Shown: positions 13,831 to 22,430, counted from the stretch's first letter. The stretch is 46,497 nucleotides of DNA from an uncultured Blautia sp. (GCA_934424575.1 CAKRXU010000021.1:1-46497); one strand, 5' to 3'. The notes: generated by a model from the sequence alone, not told the origin. Translations and numbers: made by a program.

Positions 13831-15498
13831 TTAAAGCTCCAGGATCAAAACCTGATAATTGTCAAGTGTTACAGTATTTCCGCTTACAGATACTTCCGGG
13901 TAGTTGTTGAGAAGTACTTTTTTGTATGCAGATGGAAGGACTGCACTCTGTGGTTCTTTCTGGAAGTTTCCGAGAACCAGGAGAGTTTTGTCGCCTTTTC
14001 GATAATAGGACATCAGATTGTGTTGTTCCTCAAGGTAAGGGATCAGTTCACCGTAAACGATGGTTTCTTTGTATTCTGGGTCTTTGCGCAGAGCGATCAG
14101 TGCTTTGTAGAAAGAGAATAAAGAATCCGGGTCGTTTACCTGAGCTTCTACATTGATGTCTTTGTAGTTCGGGTTTACAGGAAGCCATGGAATACCTTTG
14201 GAAAATCCTGCGTTTTCGGTGGTATCCCACTGGACCGGTGTACGGGCATTGTCACGGCTGTATCTGGAGACACAGGCGAGAGCTTCTTTTTCGGTGCAGC
14301 CGGCATCCAGGGCTACATGGTATTCATCGATGGAACTGATATCATCCACCTGGTCAATAGAAGTGAATGTCAGGTTTTCCATACCGATCTCCTGTCCCTG
14401 ATAGATGAACGGCAGTCCGCGGAGCATGAAGTACATGGCAGCCAGGAATTTCTTGCTCTGGAGAGAAAGATCTCCGTCAGGAATGTAGTGGCTGACACCT
14501 CGCGGCTCGTCGTGGTTTTCGATGATATTGGACAGATATCCGATATCGCCGATACGTTTCTGAGAGTGGAAACAGCATTCCTTGTAATCTTCCGGTGTGA
14601 TCTCTTTGTGGTCGTACCATCCGTTTGGACTTCCGCCGAATACGGTCGTGGAGAAATCAAACATACTGGAAAAATATCCGTTGCTTCCGATGAAATCAGG
14701 AAGCTCTTCTTCCTTTTCATTGAAAACCTCACCTACGGAAAAAGCATCGTGTGGTTTGAAAGTATGGTCACGCATCTCGCCGAGAAATTCTCCGACACCG
14801 GTTGCATCCTCAAGCATATAGTGGATGCTGGAAAGTCCGTCCGGGCGGTCAACCGGGTAATCTTTGAATGGAAGTTTTTTCTTGATATTGATGATCGCGT
14901 CAATACGGAATCCACTGACTCCACGGTCAAGCCACCAGTTGATGTTTTTGTAAACTTCCTCGCGTACTTCCGGGTTTTCCCAGTTAAGATCAGGCTGTTT
15001 TTTGTGGAAGACGTGGAGATACTGTTTGTCCGGATGTCCCGGGAGCGGTTCCCAGACTGAGCCTCCGAAATAACTTCTCCAGTTGCACGGGAGTTCTCCT
15101 TCTTTGCGGTCTTCGATGTAGAAGAAGTTTCCGTATTTTCCATCCGGATCCTCGCAGGCTTTTTTGAACCATTCGTGCTCATCAGAGCAGTGGTTTACAA
15201 CCAGGTCCAGGATGATGTACATATCGCGTTTTTTTGCCTCGGCAAGAAGATGGTCCATATCTTCGAGAGTTCCGAATGCAGGGTTGATGTCATAGTAATC
15301 CGAAATATCATATCCCTGATCTGCAAAAGGTGATGGATAACATGGAGAGATCCAGATAATATCCACGCCGAGGTCTTTGAGATAATCTAATTTCTGTATA
15401 ATTCCCGGAATGTCACCGATTCCGTCATTGTTTGAATCATAAAAACTTTTTGGGTAGATCTGATAGGCTACTTTGTCCTGCCACCATTTACGTTCCAT
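13831..15498 (-). CDS. GH13 alpha-glucosidase (oligo-1,6-glucosidase/MalL type)
   Basis: 555 aa, usual for MalL/DexB/TreC-type enzymes. The catalytic (beta/alpha)8 barrel has the GH13 boxes: DLVVNH (98-103), GFRIDA with nucleophile Asp200, VGEVF with acid/base Glu257, and ENHDEPR with Asp330. There is no signal peptide, so it acts on imported oligosaccharides. The residue after Asp200 is Ala, where strict alpha-1,6 enzymes usually have Val; specificity may be mixed or for alpha-1,4 bonds (inference). AAGGAGG precedes the ATG. There is a minus-strand TATAAT at 15533-15528, and a dyad at 15536-15570 could be the operator. No sugar transporter is adjacent. Confidence 0.9.
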   Translation of the reverse strand: MERKWWQDKVAYQIYPKSFYDSNNDGIGDIPGIIQKLDYLKDLGVDIIWISPCYPSPFADQGYDISDYYDINPAFGTLEDMDHLLAEAKKRDMYIILDLVVNHCSDEHEWFKKACEDPDGKYGNFFYIEDRKEGELPCNWRSYFGGSVWEPLPGHPDKQYLHVFHKKQPDLNWENPEVREEVYKNINWWLDRGVSGFRIDAIINIKKKLPFKDYPVDRPDGLSSIHYMLEDATGVGEFLGEMRDHTFKPHDAFSVGEVFNEKEEELPDFIGSNGYFSSMFDFSTTVFGGSPNGWYDHKEITPEDYKECCFHSQKRIGDIGYLSNIIENHDEPRGVSHYIPDGDLSLQSKKFLAAMYFMLRGLPFIYQGQEIGMENLTFTSIDQVDDISSIDEYHVALDAGCTEKEALACVSRYSRDNARTPVQWDTTENAGFSKGIPWLPVNPNYKDINVEAQVNDPDSLFSFYKALIALRKDPEYKETIVYGELIPYLEEQHNLMSYYRKGDKTLLVLGNFQKEPQSAVLPSAYKKVLLNNYPEVSVSGNTVTLDNYQVLILEL

Positions 15499-15535
15499 AA
15501 GAAATTCCTCCTTAAATTCTGTACTTTATTATAAT

Positions 15536-15570
15536 GGTCAGAATGAAAAAAATCTTATGAGAATCTGACC
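15536..15570. promoter_or_regulatory. candidate operator dyad for the alpha-glucosidase gene
   Basis: GGTCAGA (15536-15542) and TCTGACC (15564-15570), 21 bases apart, directly upstream of the minus-strand -10 and over its -35. It is placed where a sugar-responsive repressor would bind; no regulator gene is adjacent. Confidence 0.4.
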
Positions 15571-15607
15571 AAAAACTACGATATTTTGACTTTTTACAGA
15601 ATAACTA

Positions 15608-15636
15608 TTGACAAATATTCTCATTTAGCATACGGT
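15608..15636 (+). promoter_or_regulatory. feoAB promoter with Fur-like box
   Basis: TTGACA (15608-15613), 17-bp spacer, weak -10 TACGGT (15631-15636). TGACAAATATTCTCA (15609-15623) matches 11 of 14 arm positions of the 7-1-7 Fur consensus and covers the -35, as expected for iron repression. Confidence 0.55.
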
Positions 15637-15707
15637 TAGTTCATACGTACTGAGAAAAAGTATCAATAAAGAACTAAAGAACAGGGGAAAGAAGAGGAAA
15701 GCAGATT

Positions 15708-18071
15708 ATGACATCATTAAGAGAACTGCCGATCGGGAAAACCGCGACGATTCGCTCTGTCGGTGGCGAGGGGGCTTTGCGACAGCACTTTCTGGACATG
15801 GGTCTGATTCCGAAGGGTGATGTGACCATGGTGAAATATGCACCGATGGGAGACCCGATGGAACTTCGTATCCACAGTTATGAACTGACACTGCGTCTTG
15901 CAGATGCGGAAAAGATTGAGATTGAAAATATCCGTGATGCAAAAGAAACGAAACAGAAGCCAACGCCTTTGCAGAAGGAAGCAGCCGAGGCGATACCGCA
16001 TCCGGGACTTGGCGAGGGTGGAAAGTTCCATGAAAAGAAGGATGAACATCCACTGCCGGATCATGTACCATTGACATTTGCACTGGCGGGAAACCAGAAC
16101 TGTGGCAAGACGACGCTGTTTAACCAGCTTACAGGATCAAGCCAGCATGTGGGAAACTTTCCGGGTGTTACGGTAGACCGTAAGGATGGAATGATCCGTG
16201 GCAAAAGCAATACACTGGTAACAGATCTTCCGGGAATTTATTCCATGTCACCGTATTCCAGCGAGGAGATCGTAACGAGGAATTTTGTCCTGGATGAGCA
16301 TCCGAAGGGAATCATCAATATCGTTGATGCTACTAATATAGAAAGAAACCTTTATCTGACCATGCAGCTGATGGAGCTGGATGTGCCGATGGTCCTTGCA
16401 TTGAACATGATGGATGAAGTGAGACAGAATAGAGGATCTGTTCTGGTCAATCGCATGGAGGAAATGCTTGGAATTCCGGTCATACCGATTTCGGCAGCCA
16501 AGAACGAGGGTATTGACGAACTGGTAGAGCATGCGCTTCACGTTGCGAAATACCAGGAGAAACCGCGGATCATAGATTTCTGTGATGCAAATGAAGACGG
16601 AGGTGCTGTTCATCGATGCCTTCATGCGATCATGCATCTGATCGAGGATCATGCACAGGCAGCAGGAATCCCGGTCCGTTTTGCAGCGGCGAAGCTGGCA
16701 GAGGGAGATCAGCTGATCATGGACAGCCTGAAGCTGGATCAGAATGAGAAGGAAACTCTGGAACACATCATAAAGCAGATGGAAAAAGAACGTGGACTCG
16801 ATCGTGCAGCGGCGATCGCGCATATGAGGTTTGACTTTATTGAGAGAGTCTGTGATGAAACGGTTGTCAAACCAAAAGAGAGTAAGGAACATCTTCGCAG
16901 TATGAAGATCGACCGGATCCTGACAGGTAAATATACAGCGATCCCGTGTTTCGTGGGAATCATGGGACTTGTGTTTTTCCTGACATTCAGTGTGATCGGA
17001 GCATTTCTTCAAAATCTGCTGGATATGGGGATCACGGCACTTGGAGATATGATGGACAGCTGGATGACAGCGGCGAATGTGAGTGATGTCATTCATTCTC
17101 TTGTGATCGATGGTGTGTTTAACGGAGTAGGAAGTGTCTTGAGTTTTCTTCCTGTTATCGTGACGTTGTTTTTCTTCCTCTCGCTTCTGGAGGACAGTGG
17201 ATATATGGCGCGAGTTGCGTTTGTGATGGACAAACTGCTTCGTAAGATCGGGCTTTCTGGCAGGAGTATCGTTCCGATGCTGGTCGGTTTTGGATGTACC
17301 GTACCGGGAGTTATGGCGAGCCGTACACTTCCGTCAGAGCGTGACCGTAAGATGACGATCATGCTGACACCGTTTATGAGCTGTTCTGCGAAACTGCCGA
17401 TCTACGCATTTTTTACAGCAGCGTTTTTCCCGGAACATGGAGCGATCGTGATGATCGCGCTGTATTTTGGCGGGATCGTGATGGGAATCCTGATGGCACT
17501 TCTGATGCGCCGGACACTGTTCAGTGGAGAGGCGGTTCCGTTTGTTATGGAACTTCCGAACTATCGTATGCCGGGAGCAAAGAATGTCGGACATCTTCTC
17601 TGGGATAAGGCAAAAGATTTCCTGCAGAGAGCATTTACAGTTATTTTCGTCGCAACGCTTGTGATCTGGTTCCTGCAGACATTCAATGCACATCTCAGCA
17701 TTGTGGAGGATTCCAAAGACAGCATTCTTGCCATGGTGGCAAGTGTAGCAGCACCGATCTTCAGACCGATGGGCTTTGGCGACTGGAGGATCTCCACAGC
17801 ACTGATCACAGGATTTATGGCAAAGGAAAGTGTTGTTTCTACACTGTCTGTTTTGTTTGGAAATACAGCGACACTACTTTCCTGTATTACACCGCTCTCA
17901 GCAGCAAGCCTTCTGGTGTTCTGTCTTCTGTATACACCATGTGTGGCAGCGATCGCTTCTATTAAGAGAGAACTTGGCGGCAAATGGGCAGTTGGCGTTG
18001 TGATCGGACAGTGTGTGATTGCATGGCTGGCAGCGTTTGTGGTTTATCTTGTGGGAGGACTTTTTTTCTAA
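15708..18071 (+). CDS. feoB: FeoA-FeoB fusion, ferrous iron transporter
   Basis: 787 aa. A FeoA (SH3-like) domain (about 1-75, starting TSLRELPIGKTATIRSVGGE) is joined by a charged linker to FeoB. The G domain has G1 GNQNCGKTT near 128, G3 DLPG near 172 and G4 NMMD near 233. The membrane part with the gate motifs starts near 405 and ends at VYLVGGLFF. FeoB moves Fe2+ inward using its GTPase; FeoA is an accessory factor usually encoded separately, so fusion fixes the ratio at one to one. The G1 motif reads NQNCGKT, where many FeoB have NPNCGKT. No FeoC is seen. The start has a purine-rich GAGGAAAG site, and the promoter has a Fur-like box. Confidence 0.95.
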   Translation: MTSLRELPIGKTATIRSVGGEGALRQHFLDMGLIPKGDVTMVKYAPMGDPMELRIHSYELTLRLADAEKIEIENIRDAKETKQKPTPLQKEAAEAIPHPGLGEGGKFHEKKDEHPLPDHVPLTFALAGNQNCGKTTLFNQLTGSSQHVGNFPGVTVDRKDGMIRGKSNTLVTDLPGIYSMSPYSSEEIVTRNFVLDEHPKGIINIVDATNIERNLYLTMQLMELDVPMVLALNMMDEVRQNRGSVLVNRMEEMLGIPVIPISAAKNEGIDELVEHALHVAKYQEKPRIIDFCDANEDGGAVHRCLHAIMHLIEDHAQAAGIPVRFAAAKLAEGDQLIMDSLKLDQNEKETLEHIIKQMEKERGLDRAAAIAHMRFDFIERVCDETVVKPKESKEHLRSMKIDRILTGKYTAIPCFVGIMGLVFFLTFSVIGAFLQNLLDMGITALGDMMDSWMTAANVSDVIHSLVIDGVFNGVGSVLSFLPVIVTLFFFLSLLEDSGYMARVAFVMDKLLRKIGLSGRSIVPMLVGFGCTVPGVMASRTLPSERDRKMTIMLTPFMSCSAKLPIYAFFTAAFFPEHGAIVMIALYFGGIVMGILMALLMRRTLFSGEAVPFVMELPNYRMPGAKNVGHLLWDKAKDFLQRAFTVIFVATLVIWFLQTFNAHLSIVEDSKDSILAMVASVAAPIFRPMGFGDWRISTALITGFMAKESVVSTLSVLFGNTATLLSCITPLSAASLLVFCLLYTPCVAAIASIKRELGGKWAVGVVIGQCVIAWLAAFVVYLVGGLFF

Positions 18072-18104
18072 AAGACATTGGTTGTTTATCTTTATATATA
18101 AGCT

Positions 18105-19196
18105 TTATCTGCGGTGATGACTGACATTCAGGGCAAGCCCCATCTCACCGAGAAGGAATACGATAGAAGTTCCTCCGTAACTGATGAAGGGGAGGGTGAT
18201 CCCTGTGTTAGGAATCGTGTTGGTGACAACGGCAATGTTCAGGATGACCTGGATCGCCAGATGCCCCATGATCCCGGCAGAGAGAAGGGCGCCGGAAAGG
18301 TCTGTACTGTGCATGGAGATCACGCAGAGTCTCCACAGGAGCAGACCGAAAACAAGGATCAGGAGAACGGCTCCGGTGAGACCGAGTTCTTCGCAGATGA
18401 TCGAATAGATCATATCATTCTGGGCTTCGGGTACGAAGCCCAGTTTTTGTATACTGTTACCCAGTCCCCGTCCAAAAAGCCCGCCGCTTCCGATTGCGTA
18501 AAGTCCCTGGATCGTCTGGAAGCCTTTTTCATATTTTTCGGGATCTCGCCAGATCGCAAGGCGTTCCAGACGGTAACTTTCTGCGGCAAGAAAAATGGCG
18601 ATAAATCCAATGCCTGCACCGCCGAGAGCGATGAACTGGAGATAATGAGGTGACGATGCGAAAATCAGAATGACACCGATCCCGAGAATGATGATCGCAG
18701 TACTTAAGTTGTTGGAACCGACCAGGCCGACAATGGGAAGCAGGGTAAACATCGTCCGGCACATGAACCAGAATCCGTCCGTCTTTTTGCGGGAGCGGTC
18801 GATCTGCCAGGTCAGAAAAAGGACAACAGCAACTTTGGCAAATTCGGATGGCTGGAAAGAAAGAGGACCGAGATTCAGCCAGCGCCTGGAACCGTTGATC
18901 TCCTGTCCAAAGAGAAGCACGGCCGTTGAAAGCAGCATGGAAAGAAGATATGCTGCCGGGGCGAGCCGGACAAAAAAGTGATAATCTATACTGGAAACAA
19001 AATACATAGCACCCAGTCCAAGCGCAGAGGCGAAGAGTTGTTTTTTGAAGTAATAGGCAGAGTCATGGAAACGGACTCTGCCATTGTATTCGCTGGCACT
19101 GAGAAGAATGACAAGACCAAAAACAGTCAGGAGGATCACCAGGGTCAGCATGGTCATATCCATCCGGGAAGAAGCTTTTTGTTTGTCCCTTGGCAT
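18105..19196 (-). CDS. SEDS-family peptidoglycan glycosyltransferase (FtsW/RodA/SpoVE)
   Basis: 363 aa, about ten membrane helices. Family marks include the early LLSASEYNG, INGSRRWLNLGPLSFQPSEF, GIGSGG-like AIGSGGLFGRGLGNS, the catalytic-loop PEAQNDMIYSIICEELG with the conserved Asp, and the final NTGITLPFISYGGTS. SEDS proteins polymerise lipid II with a class B PBP partner at the septum (FtsW), side wall (RodA) or spore cortex (SpoVE). The signature leans toward FtsW/SpoVE, but no division or spore gene is adjacent to decide. Start ATG 19196 has GGAG six bases upstream. Confidence 0.9.
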   Translation of the reverse strand: MPRDKQKASSRMDMTMLTLVILLTVFGLVILLSASEYNGRVRFHDSAYYFKKQLFASALGLGAMYFVSSIDYHFFVRLAPAAYLLSMLLSTAVLLFGQEINGSRRWLNLGPLSFQPSEFAKVAVVLFLTWQIDRSRKKTDGFWFMCRTMFTLLPIVGLVGSNNLSTAIIILGIGVILIFASSPHYLQFIALGGAGIGFIAIFLAAESYRLERLAIWRDPEKYEKGFQTIQGLYAIGSGGLFGRGLGNSIQKLGFVPEAQNDMIYSIICEELGLTGAVLLILVFGLLLWRLCVISMHSTDLSGALLSAGIMGHLAIQVILNIAVVTNTIPNTGITLPFISYGGTSIVFLLGEMGLALNVSHHRR

Positions 19197-19298
19197 GGCA
19201 GACTCCGAAAAGGCTTTTATCTAAAGATATAAAGAAAACAGGAAAAATATACCTCAGGGATTGTACGAAAGAGAGGTTTTTTATATTCTGCGAGGGGA

Positions 19299-19327
19299 TT
19301 GACATGGTATGAGACGCGGTATATCAT
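19299..19327 (+). promoter_or_regulatory. promoter of the MerR-type gene
   Basis: TTGACA (19299-19304), 17-bp spacer, TATCAT (19322-19327). The spacer is normal, not the 19-20 bp of MerR-activated promoters, and it supports translation starting at 19378 rather than earlier. Confidence 0.75.
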
Positions 19328-19377
19328 GTGCAAAAAGGGTAAGAACAGTAAGAAAAAATCTGAAAACGAGGGACATT

Positions 19378-20199
19378 ATGCAGGATAAAAAACTGCTCCA
19401 GATCGGAGAAGTGGCAAAGATCTTTCATGTCAGCATGGGGACTCTGCGCCATTATGAGCAGGCGGGACTTCTGGAACCGGAGTATGTGGATGAAAAAACA
19501 GGCTATCGTTATTATGGAGTCCGTCAGCTTGAAGTGTTGAATACGATCCGTTATCTGCGGGTGCTGGATCTGCCGCTTTCGGAGATCGCGGAATTTCTCC
19601 ATAATAGAGACACACAGGTGATGGAGGAGAAGCTGGTTCGGCAGAAAGAGATCATCGAGAAAAAAAGACAGGAGTTGGATATCATTGCAGGGAAGATTGA
19701 TCACCGTCTGGAACAGCTTCGGGATGCGGTGAGTTCAGAACTGGATCAGATAAAAATGGTCTGTACACCGAAATGCAGGATCGCATGGATGAAAGATTCC
19801 CTAAAGCCGGAATCGTATCTTGATCTGGAAACGGCTATCCGCCGTCTACAGAAAGGGCAGAAGGAACCGCTGGCATTCTTAGGCAAAGTTGGCGTGGGGA
19901 TTTCAGAAGAAAAATTAAAGAAGGACGATTTTCAAAGTTATGACCTTGTTTTTCTGAGACTTGATGAGGAAGATATTTACGAAGGAAAAACGGAGATTTT
20001 TCCGGAGCAGAAATGTGTGTCGATCCGTTTCTGCGGAGGGCATAATGCGGCACCGCAGTATTACAGGAAACTTCTGGAGTACATACGGGAATGGGACCTT
20101 AAGATCGCAGGATTTTCCAGGGAGATCACGCTGATCGATTACGGAATGACGAATGATACGGACAAGTTTGTGACGGAGATCAGGATTCCTGTTGTGTGA
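19378..20199 (+). CDS. MerR-family regulator with GyrI-like effector domain
   Basis: 273 aa. The DNA-binding domain (about 1-75) has the MerR signature QIGEVAKIFHVSMGTLRHYE, then GLLEPEYVDEKTGYRYY. A coiled-coil dimer helix (about 80-118, EEKLVRQKEIIEKKRQEL) follows. The C-terminal part (about 125-273) looks like the GyrI-like/BmrR effector domain that binds hydrophobic or cationic drugs. No cysteine set for metals is seen. ATG 19378 has GAGGG just upstream. The AlkD-like gene follows 32 bp on and may share the transcript. A MerR-type palindrome in the aldo/keto reductase promoter (20944-20963) is a possible target. Confidence 0.9.
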   Translation: MQDKKLLQIGEVAKIFHVSMGTLRHYEQAGLLEPEYVDEKTGYRYYGVRQLEVLNTIRYLRVLDLPLSEIAEFLHNRDTQVMEEKLVRQKEIIEKKRQELDIIAGKIDHRLEQLRDAVSSELDQIKMVCTPKCRIAWMKDSLKPESYLDLETAIRRLQKGQKEPLAFLGKVGVGISEEKLKKDDFQSYDLVFLRLDEEDIYEGKTEIFPEQKCVSIRFCGGHNAAPQYYRKLLEYIREWDLKIAGFSREITLIDYGMTNDTDKFVTEIRIPVV

Positions 20200-20231
20200 G
20201 ATAAGAATAGAGAATATGAGGAGACAGTGAA

Positions 20232-20915
20232 ATGCTGGATATTGAGAAATTAGAGGAACAGTTATTTGAAATGCAGGATTTGAAGTACAGGAATTTCCAC
20301 AGTAAACTTCTGCCGGGGATCGACAAGGAAACCCTGATAGGGATCCGTACACCGATGCTGCGTAAATTCACCAAAGAGTTTGCAAAGACACCGGAGGCAG
20401 AAGAATTTCTGCAGATCCTTCCACACCGATATTATGAAGAAAATAACATGCATATGATGATCGTGACAGGGATCAAGGATTATGAAACCTGTCTTGCCGA
20501 AGTGAAGAAGTTTCTTCCATATATAAATAACTGGGCGACCTGTGACCTTCCTGCACCGAAATGTTTTGCGAAGCACAGAGAAGAACTTCTGTCGGAGATC
20601 AGAAGATGGATCGCTTCCGGTGAAACTTATACGATTCGTTATGGGATTGGTATGCTGATGAGTTTTTATCTGGACGAGGCTTTTGAGCCGGAATACCTGG
20701 AGCTTGCAGCAGGAGTCCGTTCGGAAGAATATTATGTAAATATGATGATTGCCTGGTATCTTGCCACAGCCCTGGCAAAACAATGGGAAGCGACCCTTCC
20801 CTATCTGGAAGAACGACGCCTCCCGGACTGGGTACACAGGAAGACAATCCAGAAAGCCGTCGAAAGTTACCGGATCACACCGGAACAGAAGGTATATCTG
20901 AAGAGCCTGAGATGA
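20232..20915 (+). CDS. AlkD-like DNA alkylation repair protein
   Basis: 227 aa, all helical with HEAT-like repeats. Family marks are KYRNFHSKLLPG, GIRTPMLRKFTKE, the NMHMMIVTGI stretch, NNWATCDLPAPK (conserved Trp/Asp region of AlkD), and YYVNMMIAWYLATAL. AlkD glycosylases remove bulky or cationic alkylated bases (3- and 7-alkyl purines) without base flipping. Some members of this group lack activity, so repair is inferred from family. It follows the MerR-type gene by 32 bp with no terminator between, so the two are probably one transcript. Confidence 0.88.
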   Translation: MLDIEKLEEQLFEMQDLKYRNFHSKLLPGIDKETLIGIRTPMLRKFTKEFAKTPEAEEFLQILPHRYYEENNMHMMIVTGIKDYETCLAEVKKFLPYINNWATCDLPAPKCFAKHREELLSEIRRWIASGETYTIRYGIGMLMSFYLDEAFEPEYLELAAGVRSEEYYVNMMIAWYLATALAKQWEATLPYLEERRLPDWVHRKTIQKAVESYRITPEQKVYLKSLR

Positions 20916-20940
20916 ATCATATGAATCGAGTGAAAACTTC

Positions 20941-20969
20941 TTGACTTCAAGTGTACTTGAAGTGATAAT
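20941..20969 (+). promoter_or_regulatory. aldo/keto reductase promoter with MerR-type operator
   Basis: TTGACT (20941-20946) and GATAAT (20964-20969) with a 17-bp spacer. A palindrome with 9-bp arms, ACTTCAAGT (20944-20952) and ACTTGAAGT (20955-20963), fills the spacer, the place where MerR-family activators bind. Confidence 0.65.
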
Positions 20970-21017
20970 CTTCTATAAAAGCAATAAAATATATGCGCAT
21001 ATTGGGAGGTGAAAATC

Positions 21018-22010
21018 ATGTATACTGCATCAAAAGACAGATATGCAACAATGGAATATAGTCACTGCGGTAACAGTGGGCTGATGCTGCCGAAGGTGTC
21101 ACTGGGGTTATGGCATAATTTTGGGGATACAGCAAATTTCGAAAATATGAAACAGCTTTGTTTTACAGCTTTTGATAATGGGATCACGCAGTTTGACCTG
21201 GCGAATAATTATGGACCGGAGCCGGGAAGTGCGGAGAAGAATTTTGGCAAGATCCTTAAGGAAGACCTGGGTGCTTACCGTGATGAGCTGATCATTACGA
21301 CAAAAGCCGGTTATGAAATGTGGGATGGCCCTTACGGAAACTGGGGAAGCCGCAAATATCTTCTTGCGAGCCTGGATCAGAGCCTGAAACGTATGGGACT
21401 GGAATATGTGGATATTTTTTATCATCACAGAATGGATCCGGATACCCCGCTGGAGGAAACAATGGGAGCACTGGCAAGTGCTGTCCAGAGCGGTAAAGCA
21501 CTTTATGTCGGACTTTCCAACTACGATGGCAAAACACTCAGTGAGGCGGCTGCTATCCTCAAAGACCTGCGCTGCCCGTTTGTGATCAACCAGAACCGTT
21601 ATTCTATCTTTGACAGAACGGTAGAAAAGAACGGACTTAAGAAAACAACCGGCATCCTCAAGAAAGGACTCATCACATTCAGCCCGCTTGCACAGGGTCA
21701 GCTCACTGACCGTTATCTGAATGGCATTCCGGAAGATAGCCGTATCCGTACAGACGGAAGATTCCTTAAGGAAAGCACTCTTGACGAACACAGACTTGAT
21801 CAGATCCGTAAGTTGAACGATCTGGCAGCACAGCGTGGAGAGAAACTTGCAGATATGGCTCTTGGATGGCTACTTCAGCAGAAAGAAGTGACCAGTGTAC
21901 TGATCGGTGCATCCAAACAGCAGCAGATCCTTGACAATGTAAAAGCGATCAGCTGTGCACCATTTACGAAAGAAGAACTGAAGCTGATTGATGAGATCTC
22001 ACTGAACTAA
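21018..22010 (+). CDS. aldo/keto reductase, YghZ/Gpr-like
   Basis: 330 aa (beta/alpha)8 NADPH-dependent oxidoreductase. The catalytic tetrad is visible: Asp60 and Tyr65 in FDLANNYG, Lys96 in ITTKAGY, and His in DIFYHHR near 136. The GLSNYDG and PLAQGQLTDRYL stretches are typical of the AKR14/YghZ group, which reduces aldehydes such as L-glyceraldehyde 3-phosphate or methylglyoxal. ATG 21018 follows GGGAGG (21004-21009) by eight bases; the GTG at 21009 overlaps that site. The promoter contains a MerR-type palindrome, which suggests induction by an aldehyde or drug-like signal through a MerR protein, perhaps the one at 19378. Confidence 0.92.
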   Translation: MYTASKDRYATMEYSHCGNSGLMLPKVSLGLWHNFGDTANFENMKQLCFTAFDNGITQFDLANNYGPEPGSAEKNFGKILKEDLGAYRDELIITTKAGYEMWDGPYGNWGSRKYLLASLDQSLKRMGLEYVDIFYHHRMDPDTPLEETMGALASAVQSGKALYVGLSNYDGKTLSEAAAILKDLRCPFVINQNRYSIFDRTVEKNGLKKTTGILKKGLITFSPLAQGQLTDRYLNGIPEDSRIRTDGRFLKESTLDEHRLDQIRKLNDLAAQRGEKLADMALGWLLQQKEVTSVLIGASKQQQILDNVKAISCAPFTKEELKLIDEISLN

Positions 22011-22019
22011 AAGAATAAG

Positions 22020-22049
22020 GAATGTTTACAAGAATCCCCCGCATACACT
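22020..22049 (+). promoter_or_regulatory. SigE-like sporulation promoter of spoIIID
   Basis: GAATGTT (22020-22026), 15-bp spacer, CATACACT (22042-22049). The B. subtilis SigE consensus is roughly KMATATT-N14/15-CATACANT, so the -35 matches 6 of 7 and the -10 is complete. spoIIID is a known SigE-dependent gene in Bacillus. Confidence 0.65.
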
Positions 22050-22073
22050 ATAAAAACAGTGTCTTCGGGGGAT
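22032..22073 (+). terminator. terminator of the aldo/keto reductase gene, overlapping spoIIID
   Basis: AATCCCCCG (22033-22041) pairs with CGGGGGATT (22066-22074), with an inner ACACT/AGTGT pairing, then TTCC. The 3' arm contains the GGGGGA ribosome site of spoIIID, so read-through RNA would hide it. The T-tract is short. Confidence 0.6.
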
Positions 22074-22079
22074 TTTCCT

Positions 22080-22334
22080 TTGAAAGATTATATTGAAGAG
22101 CGGGCAGTGGAAGTAGCATGTTACATAATTGAGACCAGGGCAACGGTGCGGCAGGCGGCGAAAAAATTTGGGATAAGCAAGAGTACGGTGCACAAAGACT
22201 GTGCAGAACGTCTCAGAATGATCAATCCTTCCCTGGCAATGGAAGTGCGGAAGGTTCTCGATGTAAACAAGCAGGAGCGTCATATCCGTGGAGGACTTGC
22301 TACGAGGGAGAAATATCTTCACATGGCGAGATAA
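22080..22334 (+). CDS. spoIIID: SpoIIID, mother-cell sporulation regulator
   Basis: 84 aa, close to the usual ~90. It aligns along its length by eye with B. subtilis SpoIIID: KDYIEERAVEVACYIIETRA, then the helix-turn-helix VRQAAKKFGISKSTVHKD, the basic SERL-like region and HIRGG.AT. SpoIIID activates or represses many SigE-regulon genes during endospore formation in the mother cell. The start is TTG at 22080: the protein then begins (L/M)KDYIEER as in the family, with GGGGGA seven bases or so upstream. The longer reading from 22059 would begin within the ribosome-site hairpin. A SigE-like promoter lies just upstream. Confidence 0.93.
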   Translation: MKDYIEERAVEVACYIIETRATVRQAAKKFGISKSTVHKDCAERLRMINPSLAMEVRKVLDVNKQERHIRGGLATREKYLHMAR

Positions 22335-22430
22335 GGTTATGCGTAAAAGAACTATTTGTACCAAATATAATAGTAATTTGTATTTTTATACTATAATGCA
22401 CCATAAAAGAACAAAAGTGCAAAAAAAGCA

